From JAKAWQ01 sp963840545 (GTDB lineage Bacteria; Pseudomonadota; Alphaproteobacteria; Acetobacterales; Acetobacteraceae), in NCBI GenBank assembly GCA_963840545.1, contig CAWIZE010000006.1:248001-312000 (forward strand): a DNA stretch of 64,000 nt. Reading direction: 5' to 3'. The position numbers were made by a program, and so were the translations under genes. Below are positions 33,654 through 42,635 of the stretch, one piece after another (position 1 is the first letter of the stretch; each line of letters starts with the position of its first letter). A model generated the notes under the pieces. The model was not told where the DNA came from. It searched no databases and saw nothing but the letters and a program-made list of their open reading frames with translations.

Positions 33654-34153
33654 GCACCGAGGACGCGCCCGCTGCCGAGCCGGTGGCGATCGAGGGCAAG
33701 CCGCCGCACCTCCTCATCGTCCGCGCGCCCTATTACCGCGCGGTGGTGGACGGGCTCGCCGCCGGCGCGGCGCACATCCTGAGAGCCTCCGGCGCCAGCT
33801 TCGAGACGCTCGACGTAGCCGGCGCCTTCGAGCTTCCCCAGGCGATCCGCATCGTGCTCCGCGGCCCGCCCCGCCATGACGGGTTCTTAGCCCTCGGCTG
33901 CGTCGTCCGCGGCGAGACCGACCATTACGAACACATCTGCCGCGCGACGATGGGCGGGCTGATGCACGTCGCCCTCCAGTTCGGCATCGCCCTCGGCACC
34001 GGCCTGCTCACCGTCGACCGGCTCGACCAGGCGCTCGCCCGCGCCGGCGCCGGCCCCAACAGGGGATCGAACAAGGGCGCCGAGGCGGCGCGCGCGGCCC
34101 TCCTCCAGATCGCCGCCTCGCGCCGCTTCGGCGCCGCCTGGCGGGCCGGCTGA
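33650..34153 (+). CDS. ribH: 6,7-dimethyl-8-ribityllumazine synthase
   Basis: Condenses DHBP with the ribitylamino-pyrimidine; forms hollow multimers. 167 aa. Motifs: IVRAPYYRAVVDGLAAGA, VAGAFELPQAIRIVL, ALGCVVRGETDHYEHICRATMGGLMHVAL, GTGLLTVDRLDQAL and NKGAEAARAALLQIA. It starts within the ribB stop (ATGA) and ends one base into nusB. The frame to its left is a shadow of ribB. Confidence 0.95.
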   Translation: MSTEDAPAAEPVAIEGKPPHLLIVRAPYYRAVVDGLAAGAAHILRASGASFETLDVAGAFELPQAIRIVLRGPPRHDGFLALGCVVRGETDHYEHICRATMGGLMHVALQFGIALGTGLLTVDRLDQALARAGAGPNRGSNKGAEAARAALLQIAASRRFGAAWRAG

Positions 34154-34659
34154 TGGCGCGCGAGCCCCATGCTTCAATCCATGGGCGCCGGCGCACCGCC
34201 GCCCGCCTTGCTTCCGTGCAGGCGCTCTACCAGAGCGACCAGACGGGCGATCCGGCCGATCAGGTGATCGATCAGTTCGTCCGCCATCGGCTCGGTGTCG
34301 CGGCCACGGCCGGCGGGTACGAGGAGGGCAGCGTGCCCGAGGCCGAGATCGCGCTCTTCACCCGCATCGTCCGCGCCGCCAGCCTCGGCCAGGCCGAGCG
34401 CGACGCCATGCTGGCCGGAGCGCTGCCCGCCGACTGGCCGGTCGAGCGGCTCGATCCCGTGCTGCGCTGCCTGCTGCGCGCCGGCATGGCCGAGCTTGAG
34501 ATGGCGGACGGCCCGCCGGCGCGCGTCGTCATCAACGAATATCTCGACGTCGCGCACGGCTTCTTCTGGGGCGAGGAGCCGGGCCTCGCGAACGCCGTGC
34601 TCGACCGCCTCGCCCGCACCCTCCGCCCGGCCGAGTTCCCCGCGACCGCCGGCGGATGA
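34153..34659 (+). CDS. nusB: Transcription antitermination factor NusB
   Basis: All-helical RNA-binding factor for rRNA antitermination (168 aa). RRRTAARLASVQALYQSDQTG is the N-terminal helix, and LRCLLRAGMAELEM...ARVVINEYLDVAHGFFWGEEPGLANAVLDRLAR is the conserved C-terminal signature. Overlaps ribH by one base and thiL by four. Confidence 0.94.
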   Translation: MAREPHASIHGRRRTAARLASVQALYQSDQTGDPADQVIDQFVRHRLGVAATAGGYEEGSVPEAEIALFTRIVRAASLGQAERDAMLAGALPADWPVERLDPVLRCLLRAGMAELEMADGPPARVVINEYLDVAHGFFWGEEPGLANAVLDRLARTLRPAEFPATAGG

Positions 34660-35609
34660 GCGATCTGCCGCGGGAGTTCGCGCTGATCGCGCGGCACTTC
34701 CGCCCGCTGGCGGGCGCGGCGGCGCTTGGCCTCGCCGACGACGCCGCCATCCTCGCCCCGCCCGCCGGCCGGGAGCTGGTGCTGACCGTCGATGCGCTGG
34801 TCGCCGGCGTCCATTTCCTGCCCGGCGATCCGCCGGACCTCATCGCGCGCAAGCTCTTGCGCGTGAACCTCTCCGACCTCGCGGCGAAGGCGGCGGCACC
34901 ACTCGGCTATCTCCTCACCATCGCCACCCCGCCCGAGACCACCGACGACTGGTTTTTTTCCTTTGCCGCCGGCCTCGCCGCGGACCAGCGCAATTTCGGG
35001 ATCGAGCTCCTCGGCGGCGACACGACATCCACCCCCGGCCCGCTCACGCTTTCGCTCACCGCCATCGGCACGGTGGCGGCGGGCGGCGCTGTCCTCCGCC
35101 GGGGTGCCGCCGCCGGCGACGGCGTCTGGGTCACCGGCACGATCGGCGATGCCGCCCTCGGCCTCGCCGTGCTCGAGGGCCGGCTCGCCGATCCCTCGGG
35201 CTTCCTCGCCCAACGCTACCATTTGCCCGAGCCCCGCCTCGGGCTTCGCCTCGCCGGCATCGCCGCGGCGGCGATGGATATCTCGGACGGCCTCGTGCAG
35301 GATCTCGGCCATCTCTGCCGCGCCGGCGGCGTCGCCGCCGAGATCGAGGCGGCCCGCGTGCCGCTCTCGGTGCCGGCCCGCGCCGCCGGGCCCGCCTGGC
35401 TCGAACGCTGCCTCACCGGCGGGGACGATTACGAGCTTCTCCTCGCCGTCCCCCCATCCTCGGAGCCGGCGCTTCAGGCCGAGGCCGCCCGCGCCGCCCT
35501 CCCGGTGACGAAAATCGGCCGCTTCGTCCCCGGCCCGCCCGCCGTCACCGTGCGCGGAGCGGACGGCGCGCCGATGAAAATCTCACGCCCCGGCTGGAGC
35601 CATTTCTAG
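34656..35609 (+). CDS. thiL: Thiamine-monophosphate kinase
   Basis: Makes thiamine diphosphate from thiamine monophosphate with ATP (317 aa, PurM/AIR-synthase fold). Motifs: LADDAAILAPPAGRELVLTVDALVAGVHFLPGDPP, RVNLSDLAAKAAAPLGYLLTIA, ELLGGDTTSTPGPLTLSLTAIG, AMDISDGLVQDL and TGGDDYELLLAVPPS. Last gene of the plus-strand operon. Its last 27 bp overlap the 3' end of the convergent TPR/ATP-grasp gene. Confidence 0.94.
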   Translation: MSDLPREFALIARHFRPLAGAAALGLADDAAILAPPAGRELVLTVDALVAGVHFLPGDPPDLIARKLLRVNLSDLAAKAAAPLGYLLTIATPPETTDDWFFSFAAGLAADQRNFGIELLGGDTTSTPGPLTLSLTAIGTVAAGGAVLRRGAAAGDGVWVTGTIGDAALGLAVLEGRLADPSGFLAQRYHLPEPRLGLRLAGIAAAAMDISDGLVQDLGHLCRAGGVAAEIEAARVPLSVPARAAGPAWLERCLTGGDDYELLLAVPPSSEPALQAEAARAALPVTKIGRFVPGPPAVTVRGADGAPMKISRPGWSHF

Positions 35610-37534
35610 CTCCTTTGCCGCCGCCAAACGCTGCGCGACCATCGCCTCGAACGCAGCGAGGATGCGCCGCACGGCGCCGTTGCGGTAGGCGAATGGCCCC
35701 GCCTCCTCCTCCGGGTGGACCAGCATCGTCGCGTTGGCCTCGAACACCAGCACCCGCCCGTCGGGCAACAGGGAAAAATCGACGCCGGCGAAATCGAGGT
35801 CGAGCCGCTCGCCGATCGCCCGGATTCCGTCCATCGCGCGCGCCCCGATCGCGCCCTCCGGCTGGCTGAGGAAGCGTGCCTCCTCCGCCTGCCGCGCCGG
35901 GTCCGCCTCCATCCCAGCGGTCGCGTGATGGACCAGCCAATGCGGGCCGATCGCCAGGTGATAGGGCAGCGGGCAGCGATCGACGAAGACCACCCGGTAT
36001 TTGCGAAAAAATCCGTCCGCCGAGCGGAACGGCCAGAATCGCGTCAGGTAGTGCACCGCGTCCCCGCCCCCGGACGCCGCCGCGTCCCCGCCCCCGGCGC
36101 CACCGCGCCCGCAACCTCCAGCGCCGCCGGCGAGCCAGCCAGCCGCACGCCCTGGCCGCCATGCGATCCGGCCCGCCGCACCAGCAGCGGCAGCCCGATC
36201 CCCGTGCGCATCACCTCGCCCGAGCGCAGCGCTCCCGCCACGCGCCGCACCGCCGGCACGGCGATGCCGGGAATGCCGCCCAGCAGCCCGGGCAGGCGGT
36301 CGCGCCGCGTCCCCGCCACCCGCTCCGGCGCGTTCAGCACCGGCCGGCGGCAGGTTTCGAGGAAACCCGCCATGGCCGCCGCTGCCGGCCCGGCCGCGTC
36401 CGCATCGCCCATCCCGTTGCACACGAGATCATACGGCGGGAGCGATTTTTCCCCGTCCGCGGCGGCATATTCGATCACCCAGCTGACCACCGTGCAGCGC
36501 TCGCGCGGGAAGAGGAACTGCGTCGGCACGTTGCCCGCCCCGGCGGTGGTGAGCAGCAGGACGCTCAGGCGCGGCCGCCCCGCCGCCTCGACGAAGACGC
36601 ATTGCCGGCGATAGGCGGCATCGCGATGGCCACGCGCTTTGCCCGCCTGGCCGCGGGCCGCGCAGATCGCGGCGAGGTTGCGGTGCGCGGCGACCATCCC
36701 CGGATCGCTCGCGAGCGCGCGGCGAAACGCCCGCTCGGCCGCTTCCTCAGCGCCGGCGAGCAGCAGCACCGAGCCGAGGCTCGCCTCCGCTTCCGCGAAC
36801 CCGGGCGCGAGCGCGACCGCGCGCGCGAGCGCCTGGCGCGCCTCGTCCGAGCGCCCGCTCGCGGCGAGGCAGTTGCCGAGCTCGAGATAGGCGGCGGCGT
36901 AGCCCGGGAGGGCGGCGATGGTGGCGCGGAATTCGCCGATCGCTTCGGGAAATTCTCCGAGCGCCTTCCGGGCGATGCCGCGGAGGAAAAAAATCTCCGC
37001 CCGCACGGCCGCCGGAAGCGATTCCCCGGCCGCCAGCGGATCGAGCGCGGCGATCACCGCCTCGTTCTGCCCCGCGGCGAGCAGCGCCCAGGCGAGCGCG
37101 GCTGCGAGCGGTGCGGCGCCCGGGGCCCGCAGCAGCGCCGCCCGGCAGGTCGCGATCGCCGCCGCGGGATCGCCGGCCGCGCGCTCGGCATTGGCGAGCC
37201 CGGCGGCGAGCGCGGCATCCTCCGGGGCGAGCGCCACCGCCGCCCGGTAGGAAAAAACCGCCTCGCCGGGCCGCCCGGCGAGCGCCAGCAGCCGCGCCAG
37301 CGCCGCCTGGCCGAGCGCATTTTCCGGCCGCAGTTCTACGACGTTCCGCATCAGGCCGATCGCGTCCTCGATCGCCCCCATCTCGAAGCGGACGAGGCCG
37401 TAGAGATAGAGCGCGGCGGGGTCCGCCGCATCCGCCGCACGCAGCGCGCGGCAGGCCTCGGCGGCCTCCGCGTGGCGGCCCGCCCGATGGTGGCCGAGCG
37501 CGCGCGCGAATGTTTCGGCCCGATCGTCATCCAT
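35583..37534 (-). pseudogene. TPR-repeat plus ATP-grasp-like protein, split by a -1 frameshift
   Basis: The N-terminal part (start ATG 37534, MDDDRAETFARALGHHRAG, AAGGG upstream) carries about eight tetratricopeptide repeats to residue 330. A second domain follows (RPRLSVLLLTTAGAGNVPTQFLF...LPLLVRRAGSHGGQGVRLAGSPAAL) resembling the start of an ATP-grasp domain; this frame stops at 36044. The rest of the domain is in another frame: VHYLTRFWPFRSADGFFRKYRVVFVDRCPLPYHLAIGPHWLVHH and LDFAGVDFSLLPDGRVLVFEANATMLVHPEE. Adding one base near 36075-36110 joins both into 650 aa. The break lies in a 24-bp tandem duplication rich in G runs. This could be an inactive gene, a phase switch or a sequencing error. 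Enzymatic role unknown. Confidence 0.75.
36057..36097. repeat. Imperfect tandem duplication at the frameshift
   Basis: The 17-mer cgcgtccccgcccccgg occurs at 36057-36073 and again at 36081-36097 (24-bp period). It contains C5 and C4 runs, so it is prone to slippage. Confidence 0.7.
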
Positions 37535-37599
37535 GGGCGCCCTTATCGCCCGCGCCGGTTGATCTCCGGTAAACCGCACTGGCGCTTTGTCTCAAGTAT

Positions 37600-37663
37600 C
37601 GGATTTACGCGGCGTTTCATGCGCGCTCCGCGACCGCCGAAACTCTGCGATCCGATCCTAGCG
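37600..37663 (-). repeat. REP-like palindromic element, copy A
   Basis: An outer stem atcggat/atccgat encloses ttacgcggcg, an inner gtttc/gaaac stem and tctgcg. It overlaps the stop codon of the proline-racemase-family gene, so it is at a 3' end on the minus strand. It shares layout and about 60% of its bases with the element at 43411-43478; the outer stems differ but remain paired. Confidence 0.7.
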
Positions 37664-38686
37664 GAACCAGATGTCGGGGAGAGAAAAGCCTTCCGGATAC
37701 GGATCGGCCGGGTCGAGCCCATACTGGGCGATGCCGGTGACGAAGCCGCGCCCCGCGATGCTGACGACCACGGCAGGCAGGTCCCCGGCCCGAACCGCCT
37801 CCTCCACCGTCCCGAAGAAATGCGAGCCGATGATCGAGACATGGTCGAGCACCTCGCCGGGCGCGATCTCGCCCCGCGCATGAAGAAGTGCCAACCGCGC
37901 CGAGGTCCCGGTGCCGCAGGGCGAGCGGTCGAGCCGCCCGGGCGAGATGACCACCGTGTTGCGCGCCGTCTTCCCGGTCGGGCTCGCGGCCAGCGGGCCG
38001 GCGAACAGCGTCTGGTTCACGGTGTGGATCTCGGGGTTCTCCGGATGCACGGCGGGAAGCTGCTCGGCGGCCGCCGCCTTGATCCGCTCGCCGAGCGCAA
38101 CCAGCTCGCGCGCCTCGGCCGGCACGATCGCCAATCCGAGCCTCTCGGCGTCCACGATCGCATACATCATCCCGCCATAGGCGACATCCACCGTAACGCT
38201 GCCGAAGCCCGCGACCTCGACCGGCCGGTCCCGGTGCAGCACGAAGGACGGCACGTTGCGGAAGCTCACGCGCTCGCAGCGCCCGTCGCGGCAGCTCGCG
38301 GTGACGTGCACCAGCCCGCCCGGCGTGTCCACCTTGAGCCGCGTCTCGGGCTCGCGCATCGGCAGCATGCCGGTCTCCAGCACCGCCGTCACGGCGCAGA
38401 TCATGTTCGAGCCGGACATCGGCACGTAGAACTCGGATTCCATGATGATCAGGCCGAAATCCGCGCCCGGAGAACAGGGCGGCGTCACCAGGTTCACCGC
38501 ATGGTTCACCGCCCCGCGCGGCTCGAAGAGCAGCAGCCGGCGCAACCCGTCATCGTGATCGCGCAGATGGCACATCCGCTCGAACATGCTCGCCCCCGGC
38601 GGGGGCAGAACCCCGCCGGTGATGACGCGGCCGACCTCGCCCTCCGCGTGCACGCCGACCACGCTCACCGTGCGGCTCCAGCGCAT
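37658..38686 (-). CDS. Proline racemase-family enzyme, Ser/Cys variant (4-hydroxyproline epimerase-type)
   Basis: 342-aa enzyme of the proline racemase family. In classical racemases both catalytic residues are Cys. Here the first site reads YVPMSGSNMIC (Ser) and the second DRSPCGTGTSARLALLHARGEI (Cys). The S/C pair is known from hydroxyproline 2-epimerases and 3-hydroxyproline dehydratases rather than proline racemase. HAEGEVGRVITGGV at the N-terminus and GSHFFGTVEEAV near the C-terminus support the family. With the adjacent FAD oxidase and GntR regulator it fits a hydroxyproline/D-amino-acid catabolic set. Confidence 0.85.
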   Translation of the reverse strand: MRWSRTVSVVGVHAEGEVGRVITGGVLPPPGASMFERMCHLRDHDDGLRRLLLFEPRGAVNHAVNLVTPPCSPGADFGLIIMESEFYVPMSGSNMICAVTAVLETGMLPMREPETRLKVDTPGGLVHVTASCRDGRCERVSFRNVPSFVLHRDRPVEVAGFGSVTVDVAYGGMMYAIVDAERLGLAIVPAEARELVALGERIKAAAAEQLPAVHPENPEIHTVNQTLFAGPLAASPTGKTARNTVVISPGRLDRSPCGTGTSARLALLHARGEIAPGEVLDHVSIIGSHFFGTVEEAVRAGDLPAVVVSIAGRGFVTGIAQYGLDPADPYPEGFSLPDIWFR

Positions 38687-38730
38687 GCTTCGCCTCCCCC
38701 CGCTATTGCTTGGCTGCTATTGCCCGGCCG

Positions 38731-40026
38731 CTATCGGGCGCGCCAATCGAGCAGCCGGTGCCACGGCTGGATGAGCCGCGCGCCGAGAACCTGGAATCCG
38801 CGCGCGGGGATCGTCACCAGCGGGGAAACGGGCAGCGGCAGCTCCGCCTCGGCGATCTTTCCGGCGAGGAACGCGCCGAGCCGGCTGCCGAGCGCGGTGC
38901 CGAGCGCCACGCCGCGGCCGGAATAGGCGCCGCAGAACAGGACGCCCGGCGCAAGCCGCATCAGGCGCGGCAGCCGCTCGGGCGTGACGCCGACGATCCC
39001 TTCCCAATAGTCCTCGATCGCAATCTCGCCGAGCGCGGGAAAGCTCTTCCTGAGCTCGCGCGCCACCGCTCTCTTTCCCCGGCTCGCCGCGCCCTGCCAG
39101 AGCATCATCCGCCCGCCGCTGATCAGCCTGCCGTCGCGGTCGTAATGGAACGCGCGGAGCTCGCGGCGCATGTCCGAGACGCCTTCGTTTCCGGCCAGGA
39201 TGCTCCGCCGGAGATTGTCGGTGAGCGGCCGCGAGGCGGTCTGGTAAAGCTTCACCTGGATCATCGCCTTCGCGAGCGCGGGCCAGAAGGCGCCGGTCAG
39301 CGCGTTGGTCGCGATCAGCACCTGCGCGGCGCGGACCGTGGCGCCCCCGTCCACCGCCACCCTCCAGCCGTCGCCATCGGGGCGGACCGCGCTGACGCGC
39401 GCCCCGCCGTGGATACGCACGCCGGCGCCGCTCGCCGCCCGCGCCAATCCCTGCACGAGCGCGTAGGGATTGATGTGCCCGCCCTCGCCGGCCAGCCAGC
39501 CGCCGAGATAGCCGGGCCCGCCCAGCCGCTCGCGGAGCGCCGCGGCGTCGAGCCACGCAACGTCCGCGCCGAAGGCGCGCCACTCGTCATGGATGGTGCG
39601 CGCGCGCGCCAGCGTCGCCGCGGAATGGGCGGGCTGGATCCATCCCTTTTCGACCGCGTCGCATTTGATGCCGTGCCGGGCGGCGAGCGCGAAGAGCGCC
39701 CGCCCCGCGCCCGCGACCAGCTCGTTGTAGCGTCTGCCCCGCGCCTTGCCGAGCGCGCGCTCGATGCCCGAGGGGCTCGCGCGCGAATGGTGCGGAACGA
39801 CCATCCCGTTGTTGCGGCCCGAGGCGCCGGCGCCGACATAATCGGCCTCGAGCAGCATCACCGACGAACCGGCCTCGGCAGCGGCGAGCGCGGCCGAGAG
39901 CCCGGTGAAGCCGCCGCCGATGACGACGAGGTCGGATGTCTCCTCGCCCTCGAGCGGCTTCGTCGCTGCGTCCGGCTCGGCGCTGATCTTGCGCCAGTGG
40001 TGCGGCGCCGCGGTATCGATGTGCAT
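38731..40026 (-). CDS. FAD-dependent amine/D-amino acid oxidoreductase (DAO family)
   Basis: 431-aa flavoprotein of the DAO fold. The dinucleotide motif is DLVVIGGGFTGLSAALAAAEAGSSVMLLEADYVGAGASGRNNG. GVRIHGGARVSAV and GVTPERLPRLMRLAPGVLFCGAYSGRGVALGTALGSRLGAFLAG give the second FAD part. It is similar in layout to gamma-glutamylputrescine oxidase/OrdL proteins. The start is the ATG at 40026 (MHIDTAAPHHW); a TTG at 40062 is possible but lies in the tandem repeat. It follows in the same direction as the racemase-like gene, 45 bp upstream, and may oxidise the D-hydroxyproline made by it (inference). Confidence 0.86.
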   Translation of the reverse strand: MHIDTAAPHHWRKISAEPDAATKPLEGEETSDLVVIGGGFTGLSAALAAAEAGSSVMLLEADYVGAGASGRNNGMVVPHHSRASPSGIERALGKARGRRYNELVAGAGRALFALAARHGIKCDAVEKGWIQPAHSAATLARARTIHDEWRAFGADVAWLDAAALRERLGGPGYLGGWLAGEGGHINPYALVQGLARAASGAGVRIHGGARVSAVRPDGDGWRVAVDGGATVRAAQVLIATNALTGAFWPALAKAMIQVKLYQTASRPLTDNLRRSILAGNEGVSDMRRELRAFHYDRDGRLISGGRMMLWQGAASRGKRAVARELRKSFPALGEIAIEDYWEGIVGVTPERLPRLMRLAPGVLFCGAYSGRGVALGTALGSRLGAFLAGKIAEAELPLPVSPLVTIPARGFQVLGARLIQPWHRLLDWRAR

Positions 40027-40054
40027 GGGCGGAATTGATGCCCGCCGCGGCGCT

Positions 40055-40110
40055 CCCGTCAATCAGGGCCCGTCAATCAGGGCCCGTCGATCACGGCCCG
40101 TCGATCACGG
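40055..40110. repeat. 14-bp tandem repeat, four units
   Basis: Two copies of cccgtcaatcaggg are followed by two of cccgtcgatcacgg. They fill the short gap between the GntR regulator's stop and the oxidoreductase start. Each unit holds a near palindrome around tcaatca/tcgatca. Confidence 0.85.
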
Positions 40111-40155
40111 CGATGCGCCGCCCCATCGCGCCGCCCCCGGTCAGCTTGCCCCCGG

Positions 40156-40929
40156 TCAGGCTGCCTGGCAGCGCGCCGCCGGCGCGGGCACGTCCACATA
40201 GAGGCGGAACAGCACCTCCTTCAGCAGGTTGCGCGCGTCCTCGACCGAAAGCGAGATGTGCTGGGCGAGGATGCGCGCGCCGCGGGCCCCGTTGCGCGCG
40301 CCGAGTGCCGCGACCAGCCCGCCATGGTCCACGATCAGCCGGGCCTGGATCGGCACGTGCTCGATCGTGATCCGGCGGACGAAGCGGATCCGCGCATCGA
40401 TGGCGGCGAGCTGGCGGACGAGCTCGCGGTTCCCGGAAAGCTCGACGATCTGGCGGTGGAACGCCTCGTCGAGGTTCAGCATCTCGTCCGGGTCCCGCCT
40501 GCGATAATGCCGCTGCGCCCCGGTCCAGAAGCGGGTGAGCGCGGCGATCCCGGCATCGGAGGCGCGCTTGCAGGCGAGCTCGAAGGCGCCGCGCTCGAGG
40601 ATCGAACGCATCTCATAGACCCCGATCAGGTCGGTGATGTCGAGCGAGCGGCAGAAAAACCCGCGATTCGGCGCAAAAACGAGAAACCCCTCGCTCGCCA
40701 GCCGGTTGAGCGCCTCGCGCACCGGCGTGCGGCTCAGCGCGAGCTTGCGGGCGAGATGGAGCTCGTTCAGTCGCTCCTCGGGCCGGAGCTTGAACTCGAT
40801 GATCCACTGGCGGATCGCCCGATACGCGCGGTCGGCGCTGTCCGCGGCTCTGCGCAGCCCCTTGGGCGGCCCTTTTGGCAGCCCGCGGGCCGGCCGCGCC
40901 GCGGGCCGTTTCTTGCGCTTCGCTCCCAT
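40156..40929 (-). CDS. GntR-family transcriptional regulator (FCD/FadR subfamily)
   Basis: 257-aa regulator. A Lys/Arg/Pro-rich leader precedes the GntR winged helix (AYRAIRQWIIEFKLRPEERLNELHLARKLALSRTPVREALNRLASEGFL). The helical FCD ligand domain follows, with metal-site residues in LDEAFHRQIVELSGN and HGGLVAAL. It lies upstream of, and in the same direction as, the oxidase and racemase-like genes and probably controls them. Confidence 0.9.
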   Translation of the reverse strand: MGAKRKKRPAARPARGLPKGPPKGLRRAADSADRAYRAIRQWIIEFKLRPEERLNELHLARKLALSRTPVREALNRLASEGFLVFAPNRGFFCRSLDITDLIGVYEMRSILERGAFELACKRASDAGIAALTRFWTGAQRHYRRRDPDEMLNLDEAFHRQIVELSGNRELVRQLAAIDARIRFVRRITIEHVPIQARLIVDHGGLVAALGARNGARGARILAQHISLSVEDARNLLKEVLFRLYVDVPAPAARCQAA

Positions 40930-41083
40930 CAGCCTCGTCCGGTAATGTTCGGTCCAGTCAATCCGCCAGGCGCGGCCGGGTCAAGCCGGGTATGGCCGCC
41001 CGGGCGGCCGGGCGGGGGCCGCCCCGCGCAACTATCGGCCACGGCAGGCAAACGCCGGCCCCGGCTCGCGAATTCTTGAAAAC

Positions 41084-41113
41084 TTGACATGTTCTTGCGC
41101 CAATTGCTACATG
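41084..41113 (+). promoter_or_regulatory. Likely promoter of the alpha/beta hydrolase gene
   Basis: A perfect TTGACA (41084-41089) lies in an unusually AT-rich island between divergent genes. Candidate -10 boxes 17-18 bp away are ctacat/tacatg. The heptamer acatgtt appears at both 41087-41093 and 41110-41116 and could be an operator half-site for the divergent GntR protein. Confidence 0.45.
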
Positions 41114-41216
41114 TTAATTATGTTCAATCAATGCATTTCTGGGTGGGCATGCCGTTGATCGAGTTCACGACGCTTTCCGTCCGTCCCGGCACAGTCATCG
41201 CCTCGGAGGTGCGGCC

Positions 41217-42143
41217 ATGCTGATCACCCGGGCGATGACCAAGGCGTTCTTCAACGCCTATAGCGAGGGCCAGCCGATCCGCGCCCGCCTCGAAGGCGTC
41301 GCCGATCTGATGCGCCACGGCTATATCGACAATGCCTGGGAGATCATCCAGCAGCTCAACCACACGCAGGAGCCGATCCAGCCCCTCGAATGGCTTTCCT
41401 GGGCGTGCGACCGGCTCGAGATCCTGCGTCCCCCGCCCTATGACGATCCGAACGACGTCGAATCGATCACCCTCGACGGCCTGGGCCGGCCGATCACCGT
41501 GCGGCCGCCGACGGACGTGATGATCGCCCGCTCCTGGGCTGCCACGCGGGTGCTGGTCGCCTTCGGCGGCGTCGGCGAGGCGTTCTGGTCGGTGCCGCCG
41601 TTCCTCGAGGTCCCGAACTGCCACCTCATCATGCTGCGGGACAACACGAGGCTCTTCCATGTCGCCGGGGTCGAGGGGCTGGGCGGCACCTATTTCGAGT
41701 GCGCCTCGGCGCTCGGCAAGCTGATCGACAAGCTCGGCGCGACCCAGGTCTTCGTCACCGGCAATTCGAGCGGCGGCTACGCGGCCCTTCGCTACGCGCT
41801 CGATCTCGGCGCCCGCGGGGTGCTCGCCTTCAGCCCCTTCACGCGCATCAACGCGACGCCGGAAGAGATCGAGCAATTCCCCGCCATGCGCCCGCTTTTG
41901 CGCTCGCGCCCGGAGATGATGGAAGACCTCCTGCCGCTCTACGCCGCGCACCCGAGCCCGCCCAAGGTGATCATCGCCTATGGCGACCAGCACCCGACGG
42001 ATACCGAGCACGCGCTCCGCATGAAGGACCTGCCCTGCGTCGCGCTCGAGCCGGTTCACGGCTTCAACGGCCATCATGCCTGGGCCCAGCTGCTCGACGA
42101 GCAGCGCTTCCGCCCGCTGCTGAAACGGCTGCTGTCGTCCTGA
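41217..42143 (+). CDS. Alpha/beta-hydrolase fold protein
   Basis: 308-aa protein with a good GGAGG ribosome site before the ATG at 41217. The first 90 residues are charged and helical (ADLMRHGYIDNAWEIIQQLNHT). A hydrolase-like core starts at TRVLVAFGGVGEAFW. The nucleophile elbow is VTGNSSGGYAALRYALDLGARGVLAFSP (G-N-S-S-G-G), and the acid/His sites may be in VIIAYGDQHPTDTEHA and PVHGFNGHHAW. The substrate is unknown. There is no signal peptide. Confidence 0.78.
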   Translation: MLITRAMTKAFFNAYSEGQPIRARLEGVADLMRHGYIDNAWEIIQQLNHTQEPIQPLEWLSWACDRLEILRPPPYDDPNDVESITLDGLGRPITVRPPTDVMIARSWAATRVLVAFGGVGEAFWSVPPFLEVPNCHLIMLRDNTRLFHVAGVEGLGGTYFECASALGKLIDKLGATQVFVTGNSSGGYAALRYALDLGARGVLAFSPFTRINATPEEIEQFPAMRPLLRSRPEMMEDLLPLYAAHPSPPKVIIAYGDQHPTDTEHALRMKDLPCVALEPVHGFNGHHAWAQLLDEQRFRPLLKRLLSS

Positions 42144-42233
42144 ACCGCTGGCCGACTCCTCCGCCCCTTTCAGATCCGGAGCGAGACCTCTATCCTCCCG
42201 GCCGCCGGATCGCGGACCGCGGAGGTCTTCGCC

Positions 42234-42635
42234 ATGCCGCACGACGAACTCGTTACGCTGCCCAGCGCTCATGATTTCGCAACCACGCTGGCGCGGCTGC
42301 TGGCGGCGCTCGACGCCAGGGGGATCACGGTGTTCGCGTGCGTCGATCATGCGGCGGGCGCGGCGAGCGTCGGGCTGCCCCTGCTGCCGACCACGCTCCT
42401 GCTCTTCGGCAATCCCGCCGCCGGAACCCCGTTGATGCAGGCCGCCCAGACGGCCGGCATCGACCTGCCGTTGAAGGCGCTCGTCTGGCAGGACGCGGCC
42501 GGCACCGTCCGCCTGACCTATGACGATCCCGCCTGGATCGCGGCCCGGCACGCACTCGGCGCCGAGACCCATCCGGCCGTCGCCGCGCTCGGCACGGCAC
42601 TGGACGCGCTCGCCCACCACGCAACCGGCGCCTGA
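42234..42635 (+). CDS. DUF302 domain protein
   Basis: 133-aa protein consisting of one DUF302 domain. SAHDFATTLARLLAALDARGITVFACVDHAAGA matches the N-terminal half; PLLPTTLLLFGNPAAGTPLMQAAQTAGIDLPLKALVWQDAAGTVRLTYDDPAWIA is the diagnostic second half. The biochemical function of this domain is not established. Cytoplasmic, no signal peptide. Confidence 0.88.
   Translation: MPHDELVTLPSAHDFATTLARLLAALDARGITVFACVDHAAGAASVGLPLLPTTLLLFGNPAAGTPLMQAAQTAGIDLPLKALVWQDAAGTVRLTYDDPAWIAARHALGAETHPAVAALGTALDALAHHATGA

Noticed and set aside
35876..38926. A 1016-codon open frame on the plus strand
   Set aside because: Antisense to the TPR/ATP-grasp and racemase-family genes, both of which have clear motifs.
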